Assembly (NCBI RefSeq): GCF_014701195.1
Contig: NZ_AP018712.1
Location: 1,320,501-1,384,500 of the forward strand
Direction: 5' to 3'
Source of the DNA: Tepiditoga spiralis
Lineage (GTDB): Bacteria > Thermotogota > Thermotogae > Petrotogales > Petrotogaceae
Length of the DNA: 64,000 nt
Part shown: in pieces, positions 53,153-63,600 of the stretch
How the letters are laid out: each line of letters begins with the position of its first letter
How positions within the stretch are numbered: the stretch's first letter is position 1
Notes under the pieces: model-generated
What the model was told of the DNA's origin: nothing
What the model saw: only the letters and a program-made list of their open reading frames with translations
Databases searched by the model: none
Translations under genes and position numbers: made by a program

Positions 53153-54820
53153 TTGAAAAAATTTCTGGTCATATTAACTTTAATATTGAATATTATAATA
53201 TTTTCTGAAAAGGCGGTTTTTCTTCAAGAGGCAAAACCGCCCTTGTATATTGAAAGTATAAAAAATTTGGGAAACTTTTATTTGAATATAAATGATATTA
53301 TAAAAGGCTTTGATATTAAAATATTTGAAAATAAAGTAAGAAATGTTATTATTTTAAGTTATAAAGATAAGATACTCGAAGTAGTATCTGAAGAAAATTA
53401 TTCAAAAATAGATTTTATAAATAAATATAAAAATAGTGTTATTGTTTATAACAAAAAAATATTTGTAAAAGAAGATGTTATAAAAGATTTTTTTAATTTG
53501 TCAATACATAAAGAAAAAGATATTATATTTTTATATGATAGTACACCAAAAATAAAAGAATTTAACTTTTCATCAGAAAAGATTAGTTTGTTGTTAGATA
53601 AATTTATTTCAAGAGAATCAATAAAATATTCTAAAGTTGATGATATAGTAATATTAACAGTATCTCCAGTACAGAATTTAAAGATTATACCTTCAGGAAT
53701 TGACTATTCATATGATTCTGAAAAAGCATATATAAAATTTAAAAGTTCATTTGATTATGATCTTGAAATAAATAAAAATAAAATTTTATTGACAATGAAA
53801 AATACAAATCAATCAAAAAATTCTTTGAATACTATAAAAGCTAATACTAACTATGAAGAAAAAGTATATAAAATAAAAGATTCAGAATATAAAGTATACA
53901 GCGCAAAAATAGATTTTAATAAATTTGATTTAAAAATAGATACAAATAGATTAGGAACATACTCTGATATAAACACATTTTTTGAAGAAAAAAAGCCATA
54001 CTTTTCTATAAATGCTTCATTTTTTAATCCTAAAAATATGGAACCAGTAGCTAATCTGATAAAAGATAATAAATTAATATATTTAAGTGCACAATCTTAC
54101 AGACCTAATTTTTATATAACAAAAGACGGATCTCCAAATATTAATTATTTAAAATTAGAGTATCAAATATATATAAACAATATACCTTTGTGGATAAAAG
54201 CAATAAATACAAATTGGAAATCAGAAGTAAAAGTATATACCAGTGAATACTTTGGAAATATATCAGAAACACAAAATGATTATTTATTTTATTTAGTACA
54301 AGATAAAAAGATAATATCTACAGAACCAATTAAACCAATAGATAATCAAAAATTAATAGTTATTAATAAAAAATATGAAAAATATTTTAAAGATATAAAA
54401 GTTGGAGATAGTATAGAAGAAAGTATAAAAAATAGTTTAGATGTTGAAATAAAAGAATTAGCAGGTACAGGACCATTTTTAATAAACAATGAATTTTCTC
54501 AAGAAAAAATGATTGAAGAGAAAAGAGCATGGGATAATGATATTATTTATGGGAAACGTTCAAGAACAATACTTGCAATTGACAATAACAATGTGGTAAC
54601 ATTTATAGTAGCGGAAGGAAATAATTCTGAAACTTTAGGTTTAAATTATGATGATTGTAAAGCCTTATTGGAAAAAATTGGAAATTTTAAAAAAGCTGTA
54701 CTTTTAGATGGGGGAAGTTCAACTATATTTTATTATAATGGTATTATAAAAAACAAAAGAAATGAAAATTGGAGAAAGTACATACCTGTTTTTATTAGTT
54801 CTTATAAAAAGTCTGAGTGA
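53153..54820 (+). CDS. Secreted phosphodiester glycosidase-family protein (NAGPA domain)
   Basis: 555 residues. Signal peptide at the N-terminus (ILTLILNIIIFSEK). Residues about 30-115 look like a copper-amine-oxidase N-terminal-type substrate- or wall-binding domain. The C-terminal NAGPA (PF09992) domain from about 270 has FSINASFFNPKNMEPVANLI, GTGPFLI, RSRTILAID and the end motif AVLLDGGSSTIFYYNG. The family hydrolyses GlcNAc-phosphodiesters on wall or capsule glycans. Start is TTG 53153 after TGGGAGG. Likely outside the cell. Confidence 0.88.
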   Translation: MKKFLVILTLILNIIIFSEKAVFLQEAKPPLYIESIKNLGNFYLNINDIIKGFDIKIFENKVRNVIILSYKDKILEVVSEENYSKIDFINKYKNSVIVYNKKIFVKEDVIKDFFNLSIHKEKDIIFLYDSTPKIKEFNFSSEKISLLLDKFISRESIKYSKVDDIVILTVSPVQNLKIIPSGIDYSYDSEKAYIKFKSSFDYDLEINKNKILLTMKNTNQSKNSLNTIKANTNYEEKVYKIKDSEYKVYSAKIDFNKFDLKIDTNRLGTYSDINTFFEEKKPYFSINASFFNPKNMEPVANLIKDNKLIYLSAQSYRPNFYITKDGSPNINYLKLEYQIYINNIPLWIKAINTNWKSEVKVYTSEYFGNISETQNDYLFYLVQDKKIISTEPIKPIDNQKLIVINKKYEKYFKDIKVGDSIEESIKNSLDVEIKELAGTGPFLINNEFSQEKMIEEKRAWDNDIIYGKRSRTILAIDNNNVVTFIVAEGNNSETLGLNYDDCKALLEKIGNFKKAVLLDGGSSTIFYYNGIIKNKRNENWRKYIPVFISSYKKSE

Positions 54821-54841
54821 AAAAATCGGAGGTGGGATAAC

Positions 54842-56911
54842 ATGGGGAAGCTTGTACCATCAAAAAAAAGAATTGTAGGACTATTTGGACATCATGGTTG
54901 TGGTAAAACCACTATGATGGATGCTGTTTTAAAAGATTATTCAAAAGCAGACAGAATTGGACAAAGATACTTAGACAAAGATGAAGTAGAAAAAGAAAAA
55001 GGAGCAACATTTTCAAATCATATAGTTTCAGTTGATTATGATGATCTTAGAGTTACTTTTTTTGATACACCAGGTTCTGCAGAGTTTTTAGGAGATATAG
55101 AAACAGCTCTGCATTCAGTTGATAATGTTTTAATAGTTATAAACGGTGTTTCTGGTGTAGAAGTAACAACAGAAAGAGTATGGAAAGTTGCAAGACGCAT
55201 GCATAAACCTATAATGTTTTTTATAAATCAATTAGATAAAGAAGGAGCAGATTTTGAAAGAGTTGCTTCCGAATTAAAAGAAATATTTGAAGATGGAGTA
55301 AAAGTTGTACCATTTCAAGTACCAATTGGAAAAGAAGATAACTTTAGAGGAATAGTAAATCTTTTAAATAAAAAATCTTATATATATAAAGATGATAAAC
55401 TTGGAAAAAGTGAAGAACAAGATGATATTCCAGAAGAAGCAAAAGAATACTTTGAAAAATATCATCCAGAATTGATAGAAGATATAGTTGAAAATGATGA
55501 AGAAGCTCTTGAAAAGTATTTTGAATCAGGAGAAGAAGAATTAAATATGCAAACATTAATAAAAGATTTGCATGAAGCTTATGGACACGATCAAATAGTA
55601 CCAGTTTTAGTTGGATCTGCTGAAAAAAATATAGGAATGGATAGAATTTTATTTGCTGTTAAAAACTTTGGAAAATTGACATCTGAAAAGTTCTATGAAA
55701 CAATTGAAGGTAAAAAAATAGAAGCTGATTTTGAAGCTCCACTTTCTGGATTAATTGTAAAAAATGACGTTGATCCATTTGTTGGAAAATTAACTTATAT
55801 AAGAATAACTTCTGGAGTTTTAAAAACAGGAGATTCATTTAATATAGTTGATGAAGAAGCAACAGAAAGAGTTTCTCATATTTATTTACCAAGATTTGAT
55901 AAAGATGAAGAGATAAATGAAGCAAAAGCAGGAGATATAGTTGTTATACCAAAATTAAAAAGTTCAAAAATAGGAGAAACAATAGGATCAGCTGAATTTA
56001 GTGGAAAAATAAAAACACCAGAATATCCAGAACCAATGATATCAAAATCAATAATACCTAATTCAAAAAAAGATATAGATAAAATAACCAATGCACTTTC
56101 TAAATTACAAGAATCAGATCCAACTTTTGCATGGGAATATGATTCTGAAACTGGTGAAACAGTTGTAAATGGAATAGGAACAATTCATCTTGAAGTTATG
56201 ATGGAAAAATTAAAGAAAAACTTTGGTATTGATTTTGAAATAGGAAAACCAAAGATAGCATACAGAGAAACAATAAAAAAATCAACAAAATCAGAATTTA
56301 AACATAAAAAACAAACAGGTGGACACGGTCAATATGGACATGTTAGAATAGAAATGATTCCACTTGAAAGAGGAAGTGGATACGTATTTGAAGATAAAAT
56401 TGTTGGTGGAGTAATTCCTAAAAACTTCATACCATCAGTTGACAAAGGAATTCGAGAAGCACTAAAAAAGGGAATTGTTGCAGGGTATCCTGTAGTAGAT
56501 GTTAAAGTAACACTTTATGATGGTTCAACACATGATGTTGATTCATCAGACATAGCATTCCAAATAGCAGCAAGAACTGCATTTAAAAATGGAATGAAAG
56601 ATGCAAAACCAACACTATTAGAACCAATAATGCACGTTGAAATAATAGTACCAAATGAATATACTGGAGGAGTAATGGGAGAAATAAGTTCAAAAAGGGG
56701 AAGACCAATGGGAATGGAAACAATAAGTAAAGGTGTGGATAAAATAAATGCAGAAATACCATTGGCTGAAATGCTTGATTTTTCTCCTAAGCTAAGCTCA
56801 ATAACTTCAGGAAGAGGATACTTTATAATGAAATTTTCACATTATATGGAAGTACCAAATGATATACAAAAAAAGATAATTGAAGAAAACGAAAGTGAAG
56901 TAAACGCATAA
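54842..56911 (+). CDS. EF-G-like translational GTPase (EF-G2 type)
   Basis: 689 residues with full EF-G domain layout. G1 is GHHGCGKTT at residues 16-24, G3 DTPGSAEF, G4 NQLDKE in place of NKxD, and the C-terminal domains have GGHGQYGHVRIE and VVDVKVTLYDGSTHDVDSS. The G4 change and the switch I sequence GATFSNHI differ from canonical EF-G, matching the EF-G2-type paralogues whose role in translation or stress is unclear. The true fusA is probably elsewhere with the str operon. GGAGGTGG site. Confidence 0.92.
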   Translation: MGKLVPSKKRIVGLFGHHGCGKTTMMDAVLKDYSKADRIGQRYLDKDEVEKEKGATFSNHIVSVDYDDLRVTFFDTPGSAEFLGDIETALHSVDNVLIVINGVSGVEVTTERVWKVARRMHKPIMFFINQLDKEGADFERVASELKEIFEDGVKVVPFQVPIGKEDNFRGIVNLLNKKSYIYKDDKLGKSEEQDDIPEEAKEYFEKYHPELIEDIVENDEEALEKYFESGEEELNMQTLIKDLHEAYGHDQIVPVLVGSAEKNIGMDRILFAVKNFGKLTSEKFYETIEGKKIEADFEAPLSGLIVKNDVDPFVGKLTYIRITSGVLKTGDSFNIVDEEATERVSHIYLPRFDKDEEINEAKAGDIVVIPKLKSSKIGETIGSAEFSGKIKTPEYPEPMISKSIIPNSKKDIDKITNALSKLQESDPTFAWEYDSETGETVVNGIGTIHLEVMMEKLKKNFGIDFEIGKPKIAYRETIKKSTKSEFKHKKQTGGHGQYGHVRIEMIPLERGSGYVFEDKIVGGVIPKNFIPSVDKGIREALKKGIVAGYPVVDVKVTLYDGSTHDVDSSDIAFQIAARTAFKNGMKDAKPTLLEPIMHVEIIVPNEYTGGVMGEISSKRGRPMGMETISKGVDKINAEIPLAEMLDFSPKLSSITSGRGYFIMKFSHYMEVPNDIQKKIIEENESEVNA

Positions 56912-56939
56912 AAGAAGGTGGCTAAAGCCACCTTCTTTT
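56911..56939 (+). terminator. Intrinsic terminator
   Basis: 13-bp stem (56911-56923 with 56926-56938), A/T ends and GC-rich middle, T4. Ends the EF-G-like gene. Confidence 0.85.
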
Positions 56940-56970
56940 ATTGTATATCTTTTAAAAGTCTAATGAATTT

Positions 56971-57011
56971 CATAAAAAGTGTGAAAGTAACGATGGAAAA
57001 TAGGGAAAAAA
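56971..57011 (+). repeat. Dispersed 40-bp repeat, copy B
   Basis: CATAAAAAGTGTGAAAGTAA then CGATGGAAAATAGGGAAAAA. Same core as copies A and C. Lies between a terminator and the promoter of the second AAA/PD-(D/E)XK gene. Confidence 0.8.
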
Positions 57012-57024
57012 TATAAGATCTTTT

Positions 57025-57048
57025 CTAAGAATATGTTATAATTCTTAG
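57025..57048 (+). promoter_or_regulatory. Extended -10 promoter within an inverted repeat (candidate operator)
   Basis: TGTTATAAT (57034-57042), perfect extended -10, is bracketed by CTAAGAAT (57025-57032) and ATTCTTAG (57041-57048). The leader is only about a dozen bases, ending in GGGAGG before ATG 57061. A repressor binding this dyad would block the promoter; no repressor gene is adjacent. Confidence 0.5.
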
Positions 57049-57060
57049 GGAGGCGAAAAA

Positions 57061-58593
57061 ATGAGAAGATTTTGTACATCAGGACCCGTAGATAGAGAAA
57101 CCTGCTATTATGCAGAAAGACCAAAGATAATGGAAAAAGCATTAATATATATAGAAAGTTGGAGATACTTTACGGTATCTGCTCCAAGACAAACAGGAAA
57201 AACAACATTTTTAAATGACATAGTTGAAAAAACAAAAGACAAATACTTACCTATATTTATATCTTTTGAAAGTTATGGAAATAAAAATATAGAACAATTT
57301 TTAAAAACCCTTACAAAGGATATAATTGAAGACATTGAGTATAGACATAATATAAAATTAGAAATAGAAACGCCAAAAGAAATAGATGAAATAAGAGATA
57401 TAATAATGGAAATATATGAAAAAACAGGAAAAGAAGTAATATTAATGATAGATGAGTTTGAAAGATTTAAAAATGAAGAACTAATAAATGATTTTTTACA
57501 TGTAATAAGAAGTATATATCATAAAAAACAATTACATAAACTAAGAAGTTTAATATTAATAAGTGTAGGATATTTAAGCGGCGTGTTGGAAGATAGTGCA
57601 AGTCCATTCAATATAGCAGAACATATAGAAGTACCATATTTTACTAAAGAACAGGTATATAACTTGTTAAATCAACATGAAAGCGAAACAAAGCAAAACT
57701 TTGAAGAAGAAGTAAAGAGATTAATATGGGAAAATGCAGCAGGACAACCTGGATTAACAAATGCATTAGCAAATGATTTGGTGGAAGAAAAAGCAAAAAA
57801 CAAAAAAATAATAACAAAAGAACATTTTGAAAAAACATACTTTGATTTTACAAAAAAATATATACAAAAAAATATAGAAAATGTAATATCAAAAGCAAAA
57901 AAAGAAAGAGACTTAATAATAAAAATATTATTTGATCCAGAAACAATGGACTTTGATATAAGTGATGAAAGAATAAAATATCTATACTTAAATGGAGTAA
58001 TAGATGAATATAACGGTAAATGTTGTGTAAAAGTACCTTTGTATTATAAAAAATTATATGGATATTTCAAGCCTCAAATAAATGGTGAAAAGAAATATAT
58101 GGCAACATTTAAAGATACAACAAATGAATATATAAAAGAAGAAGGTACATTAGATTTAAATAAATTAATAAAAAGATATACAAAATACATAAAAACAAGA
58201 GGAGCAATAATGTTCAAAGGAAGAAATTATTATGAAGGAGTATATCAATATAATTTAGATCAATTTCTAAGTTTATATGTAGAAGCAGCAAATGGAAAAG
58301 TATATCCAGAAACACAAGTTGGTGGAGGAAGAATAGACTTATTAATAAATTTTAATAATAAAGAATATTTAATAGAAGTAAAAGCAAATATAACAGGAAA
58401 TGAATATGAAAAAGCAAAAAAACAATTGATAGAATACATAAAAAGAAAAGAATTAAAAGAAGGATGGTTAATAGTATACAGCAGTGAAATAGATGATTTT
58501 GAATATATAATAGAAGAACATGAAGATAAAAAATTACACATATGGCTAATTAAAACAAACTTTGAAAGTCCTTCTATAAAAAGTAATGTGTAA
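57061..58593 (+). CDS. AAA-ATPase / PD-(D/E)XK nuclease-like protein, second family
   Basis: 510 residues. The N-terminus FCTSGPVDRETCYYAERP, then the P-loop SAPRQTGKTTFLND and Walker B LMIDEFERF, marks the AAA_14-like/AAA-PD-(D/E)XK group. The C-terminus GGGRIDLLINFNNKEYLIEVKAN is a complete PD-(D/E)XK-type site (D...E-V-K). It differs from the 10879 gene in family but shares length, layout, A-rich codon use, minimal leader, extended -10 and the neighbouring 40-bp repeat. Function unknown; genome defence or repair at mobile DNA is a guess. Confidence 0.87.
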   Translation: MRRFCTSGPVDRETCYYAERPKIMEKALIYIESWRYFTVSAPRQTGKTTFLNDIVEKTKDKYLPIFISFESYGNKNIEQFLKTLTKDIIEDIEYRHNIKLEIETPKEIDEIRDIIMEIYEKTGKEVILMIDEFERFKNEELINDFLHVIRSIYHKKQLHKLRSLILISVGYLSGVLEDSASPFNIAEHIEVPYFTKEQVYNLLNQHESETKQNFEEEVKRLIWENAAGQPGLTNALANDLVEEKAKNKKIITKEHFEKTYFDFTKKYIQKNIENVISKAKKERDLIIKILFDPETMDFDISDERIKYLYLNGVIDEYNGKCCVKVPLYYKKLYGYFKPQINGEKKYMATFKDTTNEYIKEEGTLDLNKLIKRYTKYIKTRGAIMFKGRNYYEGVYQYNLDQFLSLYVEAANGKVYPETQVGGGRIDLLINFNNKEYLIEVKANITGNEYEKAKKQLIEYIKRKELKEGWLIVYSSEIDDFEYIIEEHEDKKLHIWLIKTNFESPSIKSNV

Positions 58594-58640
58594 GTCAATC
58601 ATTTTTATTGAGGGAAAGAAATAATACTTAATATAAGTAA

Positions 58641-58681
58641 CTAAAACAAAAGGCATCTTAATAAGATGCCTTTTGTTTTAG
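58641..58681. terminator. Bidirectional terminator, 20-bp perfect arms
   Basis: 58641-58660 pairs perfectly with 58662-58681. A- and T-runs on both sides serve both converging genes. The stop codon of the DMT gene (58658) is inside it. Confidence 0.9.
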
Positions 58682-59545
58682 TTCTGCGATGACTGTTCCA
58701 CCAAGAACTAATATAATTCCAATTATTGCATATATATTTGGATAATTTTTTAATATTATTGAATCTGCAATTACAGTAACTACTGGAATAAAATATATAC
58801 CATTAGTAACTGTTCGAGAACCAGAAAGTCTTATTGCTTGATTCCATAAGATATAAGCAAGTGCAGAACTAAGAACACCAAGATAAATTAAAGCAATTAT
58901 TATTTTAGGTTGTAGCCATAATGAAAATATTGGACATGTATTTGATGTTTTCAACTCTAAAAAAACAAGTGGAATGAAAAATATAGATCCTAAAATATTT
59001 ATATCTCTTGTTACAATATTACTATTTAAGTGTTCGAGTTTTTCTAAAAATAAGGTATATAAAACCCACGAAGCAACTGCACCTATCATTAAAGTATCTC
59101 CAAGAGGATTTAGTTTTAATATAAATTTTCCATTTAACACTAAGATTGAAACACCTATTAGTGCAATAAAAGTTCCTAAATATCTAATTTTATGTGAAAA
59201 ACTTTTTTTTATTATATCGTTTATTATTAAATAAATCATTGGTGTTGTAGAAATTATTAAAGAACTGTTTGTTGCCGTTGTATATTGAAGTGCTGAATTT
59301 TCAAATAAAAAATAAGCTGTTATACCAAAAAAAGCTGTTAAAGATAAAATAAAAAACTCTTTTTTTGTATATTTTATATCCTTTCTAAAAAATAACATTA
59401 AAGCAATTGCTGCAAGTAAAAATCTAAAAAAACCAGCTGTTAGAGGTGGTATATATTCAACCACTATTTTTGTTCCTACAAAAGAAATACCCCAAAGTAT
59501 AACTGCAATCCACATAAAAATTATTCCCTTTTTTTTAGAATCCAT
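58658..59545 (-). CDS. DMT-family exporter (EamA)
   Basis: 295 residues, about ten membrane helices in two EamA repeats. WIAVILWGISFVGTKIVVEY near the start, TAGFFRFLLAA, ATNSSLIISTTPMIYL in the first repeat and GVLSSALAYILWNQAIR in the second are typical. Members export amino acids or metabolites; no substrate can be named. GAGGTG site. Cotranscription with the clamp-like gene upstream is probable (9-base gap). Confidence 0.9.
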   Translation of the reverse strand: MDSKKKGIIFMWIAVILWGISFVGTKIVVEYIPPLTAGFFRFLLAAIALMLFFRKDIKYTKKEFFILSLTAFFGITAYFLFENSALQYTTATNSSLIISTTPMIYLIINDIIKKSFSHKIRYLGTFIALIGVSILVLNGKFILKLNPLGDTLMIGAVASWVLYTLFLEKLEHLNSNIVTRDINILGSIFFIPLVFLELKTSNTCPIFSLWLQPKIIIALIYLGVLSSALAYILWNQAIRLSGSRTVTNGIYFIPVVTVIADSIILKNYPNIYAIIGIILVLGGTVIAELKQKASY

Positions 59546-59554
59546 ATTTCACCT

Positions 59555-60604
59555 CTATAATTTTTTAAATTCAAGAACTTTGAAGCGAGATTTAAAGTTT
59601 TTATTTACAAAAACTATTTCATTTTTTCCTAAATATAAGGTTATTTTTTTATTCATTCTTGTTAAAATACTTCGCATTTTTTTTATGTGAATGCTCACAA
59701 GGTATTGATTTTTAGTTGAAATTGGTAATTTCCATGAAATTCTTGAATTATTTTCATCTTTATAAATAAAACTTGTTTGAGGGTTTAATATTAAAAATGC
59801 TATATTGTTAGAGAATGCTACATATAATTTATTTAAGGCTTTTTTTATTTCATCTGTTTCTATAATTATTTTTTCAATATAGTGTTCTTTAATTAAACCG
59901 TTGTATGGTTTTTCTATACTTTGATAACATATATTTAAAAATATTCCTGGTATATAAAATATTAAATTATTATTTTTTATACCAAGATTCATGTTAACAT
60001 CTTTAAAGTTTGATAATGCCTTTACTAAATGTCTTGATGTTGTATATGGAATTTGAAATGAAAAATCACTTTTAGTTTTAAAAGAACTGCTTATTAGTTG
60101 ATAATAATTACAAGAATAAGAAAAGTATAGTTTATTGTTTCTCGAAAAAATGGATATATTATCTCCTTCATTTGCAGAAATGGATACAAAATCAAGTGCT
60201 TTTATAAATTCTTTTAAAGGTCCTTCTGATAAAACTTTAAATTTTTTATTTAATTCAATATTTTGTTCTTTTCTATTTATATCTATATTCATTGTCATAT
60301 TTTCTAATTCGAATTCCATTTTTTCTTTATTTATTATTATTTTTATAATATCATCACTTTGTTTGGGTGTTCCACGTAATAATCCTTTTAAATAACGTAT
60401 GGGAACAATAGCTGTACCAGAAAATGGTAAAAATTCTCTTGAAAAGTTTATCATTACTTTAGCACATCCATCTGTTGCATATATTTTAAGACCATTTTCA
60501 TAAAAAAAGTAAATATTTCTATGCATTGGCTCAATATTGCCACAAAAATAATCTAAAAATTTAGTCATTTTTTTTAATCTTGATAATGTAATCCAACCTT
60601 CCAT
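59555..60604 (-). CDS. DNA polymerase III beta-clamp-like protein
   Basis: 349 residues from ATG 60604, set by GGAGG at the end of polC. The protein seems to have three repeats of clamp type: one with LKIYATDGCAKVMINF and TAIVPIRYLKGLL, a second with LVKALSNFKDVNMNLGIKNN, a third with ALNKLYVAFSNNIAFLIL and FKVLEFKKL at the end. Clamp ends normally carry a Pro-Met-Arg-Leu-type tail, and here it is different. Sequence is far from true dnaN, and Lys/Asn-rich. Its position directly after polC supports a replication role. It might be an accessory clamp or not a clamp; low to moderate certainty. Confidence 0.45.
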   Translation of the reverse strand: MEGWITLSRLKKMTKFLDYFCGNIEPMHRNIYFFYENGLKIYATDGCAKVMINFSREFLPFSGTAIVPIRYLKGLLRGTPKQSDDIIKIIINKEKMEFELENMTMNIDINRKEQNIELNKKFKVLSEGPLKEFIKALDFVSISANEGDNISIFSRNNKLYFSYSCNYYQLISSSFKTKSDFSFQIPYTTSRHLVKALSNFKDVNMNLGIKNNNLIFYIPGIFLNICYQSIEKPYNGLIKEHYIEKIIIETDEIKKALNKLYVAFSNNIAFLILNPQTSFIYKDENNSRISWKLPISTKNQYLVSIHIKKMRSILTRMNKKITLYLGKNEIVFVNKNFKSRFKVLEFKKL

Positions 60605-60605
60605 A

Positions 60606-63600
60606 TTATCCTCCAAAAAGAGACATTTGATTAGTTTCAGGAAGTCCCTTTAATATTCCAAGCTCTTTTAGAGTTTCTATATTGGTTTTATTTAAACCGG
60701 TTCGAGATAATAAGTTTTGTATTGAGTTAAAAGGTTTTTTTTGTCTTTCTACTATAATGCTTTCTGCAGCTTTTTCACCAAGTTGAGGTATTTTTAAAAA
60801 TGGGATTAATAATCCATTATCAACAATTAAAAATTTTTTTGAATCGGAATTATTTAAATCAACATTTTTAAATTCAAAACCTCTTAAAAGCATTTCGAGT
60901 GCAATTTCAAGAACTGTTTTTTCACTTTTCTTTTTAACATCAAGATCCATAGTTTTTAACTCCATCAATCTTTTTTTTATTGCATTTTTACCTTTTATTA
61001 TAACGGCTAAATTAAATTCATCGCCTTTTACTGAAAAATAAGTTGCATAAAATGCAAGTGGTTCATGTACTTTAAACCAAGCAATTCTAACAGCCATAGA
61101 AACATAAGCTGTAGCATGAGCTTTTGGAAAAAGGTATTTTATTTTTTTACAGGAATTTATAAACCATTCTGGCACTTTAACATCTCTCATTTGTTTTTCT
61201 TCTTCTGGAGTTAAACCTTTTCCTTTTCTTACTTTTTCCATTATAAAAAAAGATTTTTTTGGATCATTTCCTTTTTGAATTAAGTAATTCATAATATCAT
61301 CTCTACAAGAAATAACATCTTTTAGGGTTGCTTTTCCTTCTTTTATAAGAGTTTGAGCGTTACCAAGCCAAACATCAGTTCCGTGAGATAAACCTGAAAT
61401 TCTAACAAGTTCTGCAAATGTTTTTGGCATAGTATCTTCCAACATTCTTCTAACAAATGGAGTTCCAAATTCTGGGATTCCGAATGAACCAACATTTGAA
61501 TCTAGTTCTTTTTTTAGATCAGCTTTTAATGCACTATAACCTGAAAACAAACTTATTGTTTCTTTATCATCTAAAGGAACATCTAATGGATCTATCCCTG
61601 TAAGATCTTGAAGCATTCTTATAAATGTAGGGTCGTCGTGTCCAAGTGCATCTAATTTTATTAAATCATCATGTATTACATGATAATCAAAATGAGTTGT
61701 TGTAACTGTTGATTTTTGATCATTGGCTGGTCTTTGTATTGGTGTGAAATCATAAACTTCATATTCTTTTGGAACAATCATGAGTCCACCAGGATGCTGA
61801 CCTGTTGTTCTTTTTACACCGGTTATGTGAGATGCAATTCTTTGAAGTTCAGCACTTCTTACATCTCCATAAAATTTATCTAAATTATATTTATCCATAT
61901 CTTCTTTAAAAGCTTTAGCATAACCATACGCAGTTCTTTCTGCAACGGTGGAAATAGTTCCAGCTTTAAAAACATGACCAACACCAAACATTTCTTCAAC
62001 ATATTTATGAGCTGTTGTTTGATATTCTCCAGAGAAGTTTAAATCTATATCAGGTACTTTATCTCCTTCAAATCCCATAAAGGTAGCAAAAGGAATCGAT
62101 TGACCGTTTTTCTTTAATTTCGAACCACATTTAGGGCATTTTTTGTCTGGTAAATCATATCCTGAACTATAAGAGCCATCTGTAATAAACTCTGAATATT
62201 TACATTCTGGACAGATATAATGAGGTGCAAGGGGATTTACTTCAGTTATTCCCATCATTGTTGCAACTAATGATGACCCAACAGAACCTCTTGATCCAAC
62301 AAGATAACCATCATCATTGGATTTTTTAACTATTTTTTGAGCCATTAAGTATAAAACTGAATAACCATTATTTATTATTGCATCTAATTCAAAGTTAAGT
62401 CTATCTACTATTATTTGTGGTAAAGGCTCACCATAAATTTTGTGTGCTGTATCCATTGAAAGATTTCTAACCATATCTTCGGCTCCATCAATTTTTGGAG
62501 GGGTTAATACTTTTTTCAATGGTTGAATTTCTTCAATTAAATTAGCAATTTTGTTTGTATTTTTTATTACTATTTCTTCGGCAATAGTTTTATCTTCAAA
62601 TATTTTAATTGCTTCATCTATCATTTCATTTGTTGTTCTAAAATATCTATTTGATATCATAGGTCTTTTTTTATCTGCAACTTTTAAAGCATATCTGAAT
62701 TTAACATCTTTTGATTCCATATAATGAACATTTCCAGTCATTACTGATGGAAGGTTTAATTCTTTTGATATATTATAAAATGTTCTATACATATCTTTTT
62801 TTAAATCATCAGTTAATGGATCTTTTGTTTCTACAGTATCTATTGGCATTATTTCTATAAAGTCATAAAATTTTGCAATTTCTACAAGTTCATCTTTGGT
62901 AGCACTTCTTAAAAATGCTTCTGATAATTCACCATCTTGACATCCGCTTCCTATTAATAAACCTTCTCTTAGATTGTTCAATTCGCTTTTTAAAATTCTT
63001 GGAACTCTATAAAAATACTTTAAATGTGCATTTGAAATTAATTTATAAAGATTTTTTAAACCAATTTTATTTTTAACTAAGATAGTCATATGTACTGGTC
63101 TCAAACTCTTATAATCTATTAATTTTTTTAAATTATCTAATTCAGATAATTTTTCTAAACCTCTATTTTTAGCTTTTTTTAACAATTCTAAAAATACCAA
63201 AGCCGTTATTCTTGCATCTTCATCAGCTCTATGATGATTGAAATTATCTAATTTTAAAGCTTTAACAACTCTATTTAAAGCATATCCAGAAAGATTTAAA
63301 AGGGATTTTGACATAGAAAGAGTATCTATGTAAGTCATTTTAAACTTTTTATTATAAAGTTTATTTACCCATTCTCTTAGGAATCTATAATCAAAGTCAG
63401 CGTTGTGTGCAACCAATACAGTTCCTTCTATAAATTCTAAAAAAGAAGGTAATACTTCTTCAATGCCTTTTTTATCTTCAAGCATTTCATCTGTTATATT
63501 TGTTATTTTTGTTATAATTTCAGGTAATTTTACAGTTGGTTTAATTAGTTCATGATAAGTTTCAGATACTTCACCATTTTTTATTTTTACAGCACCTATT

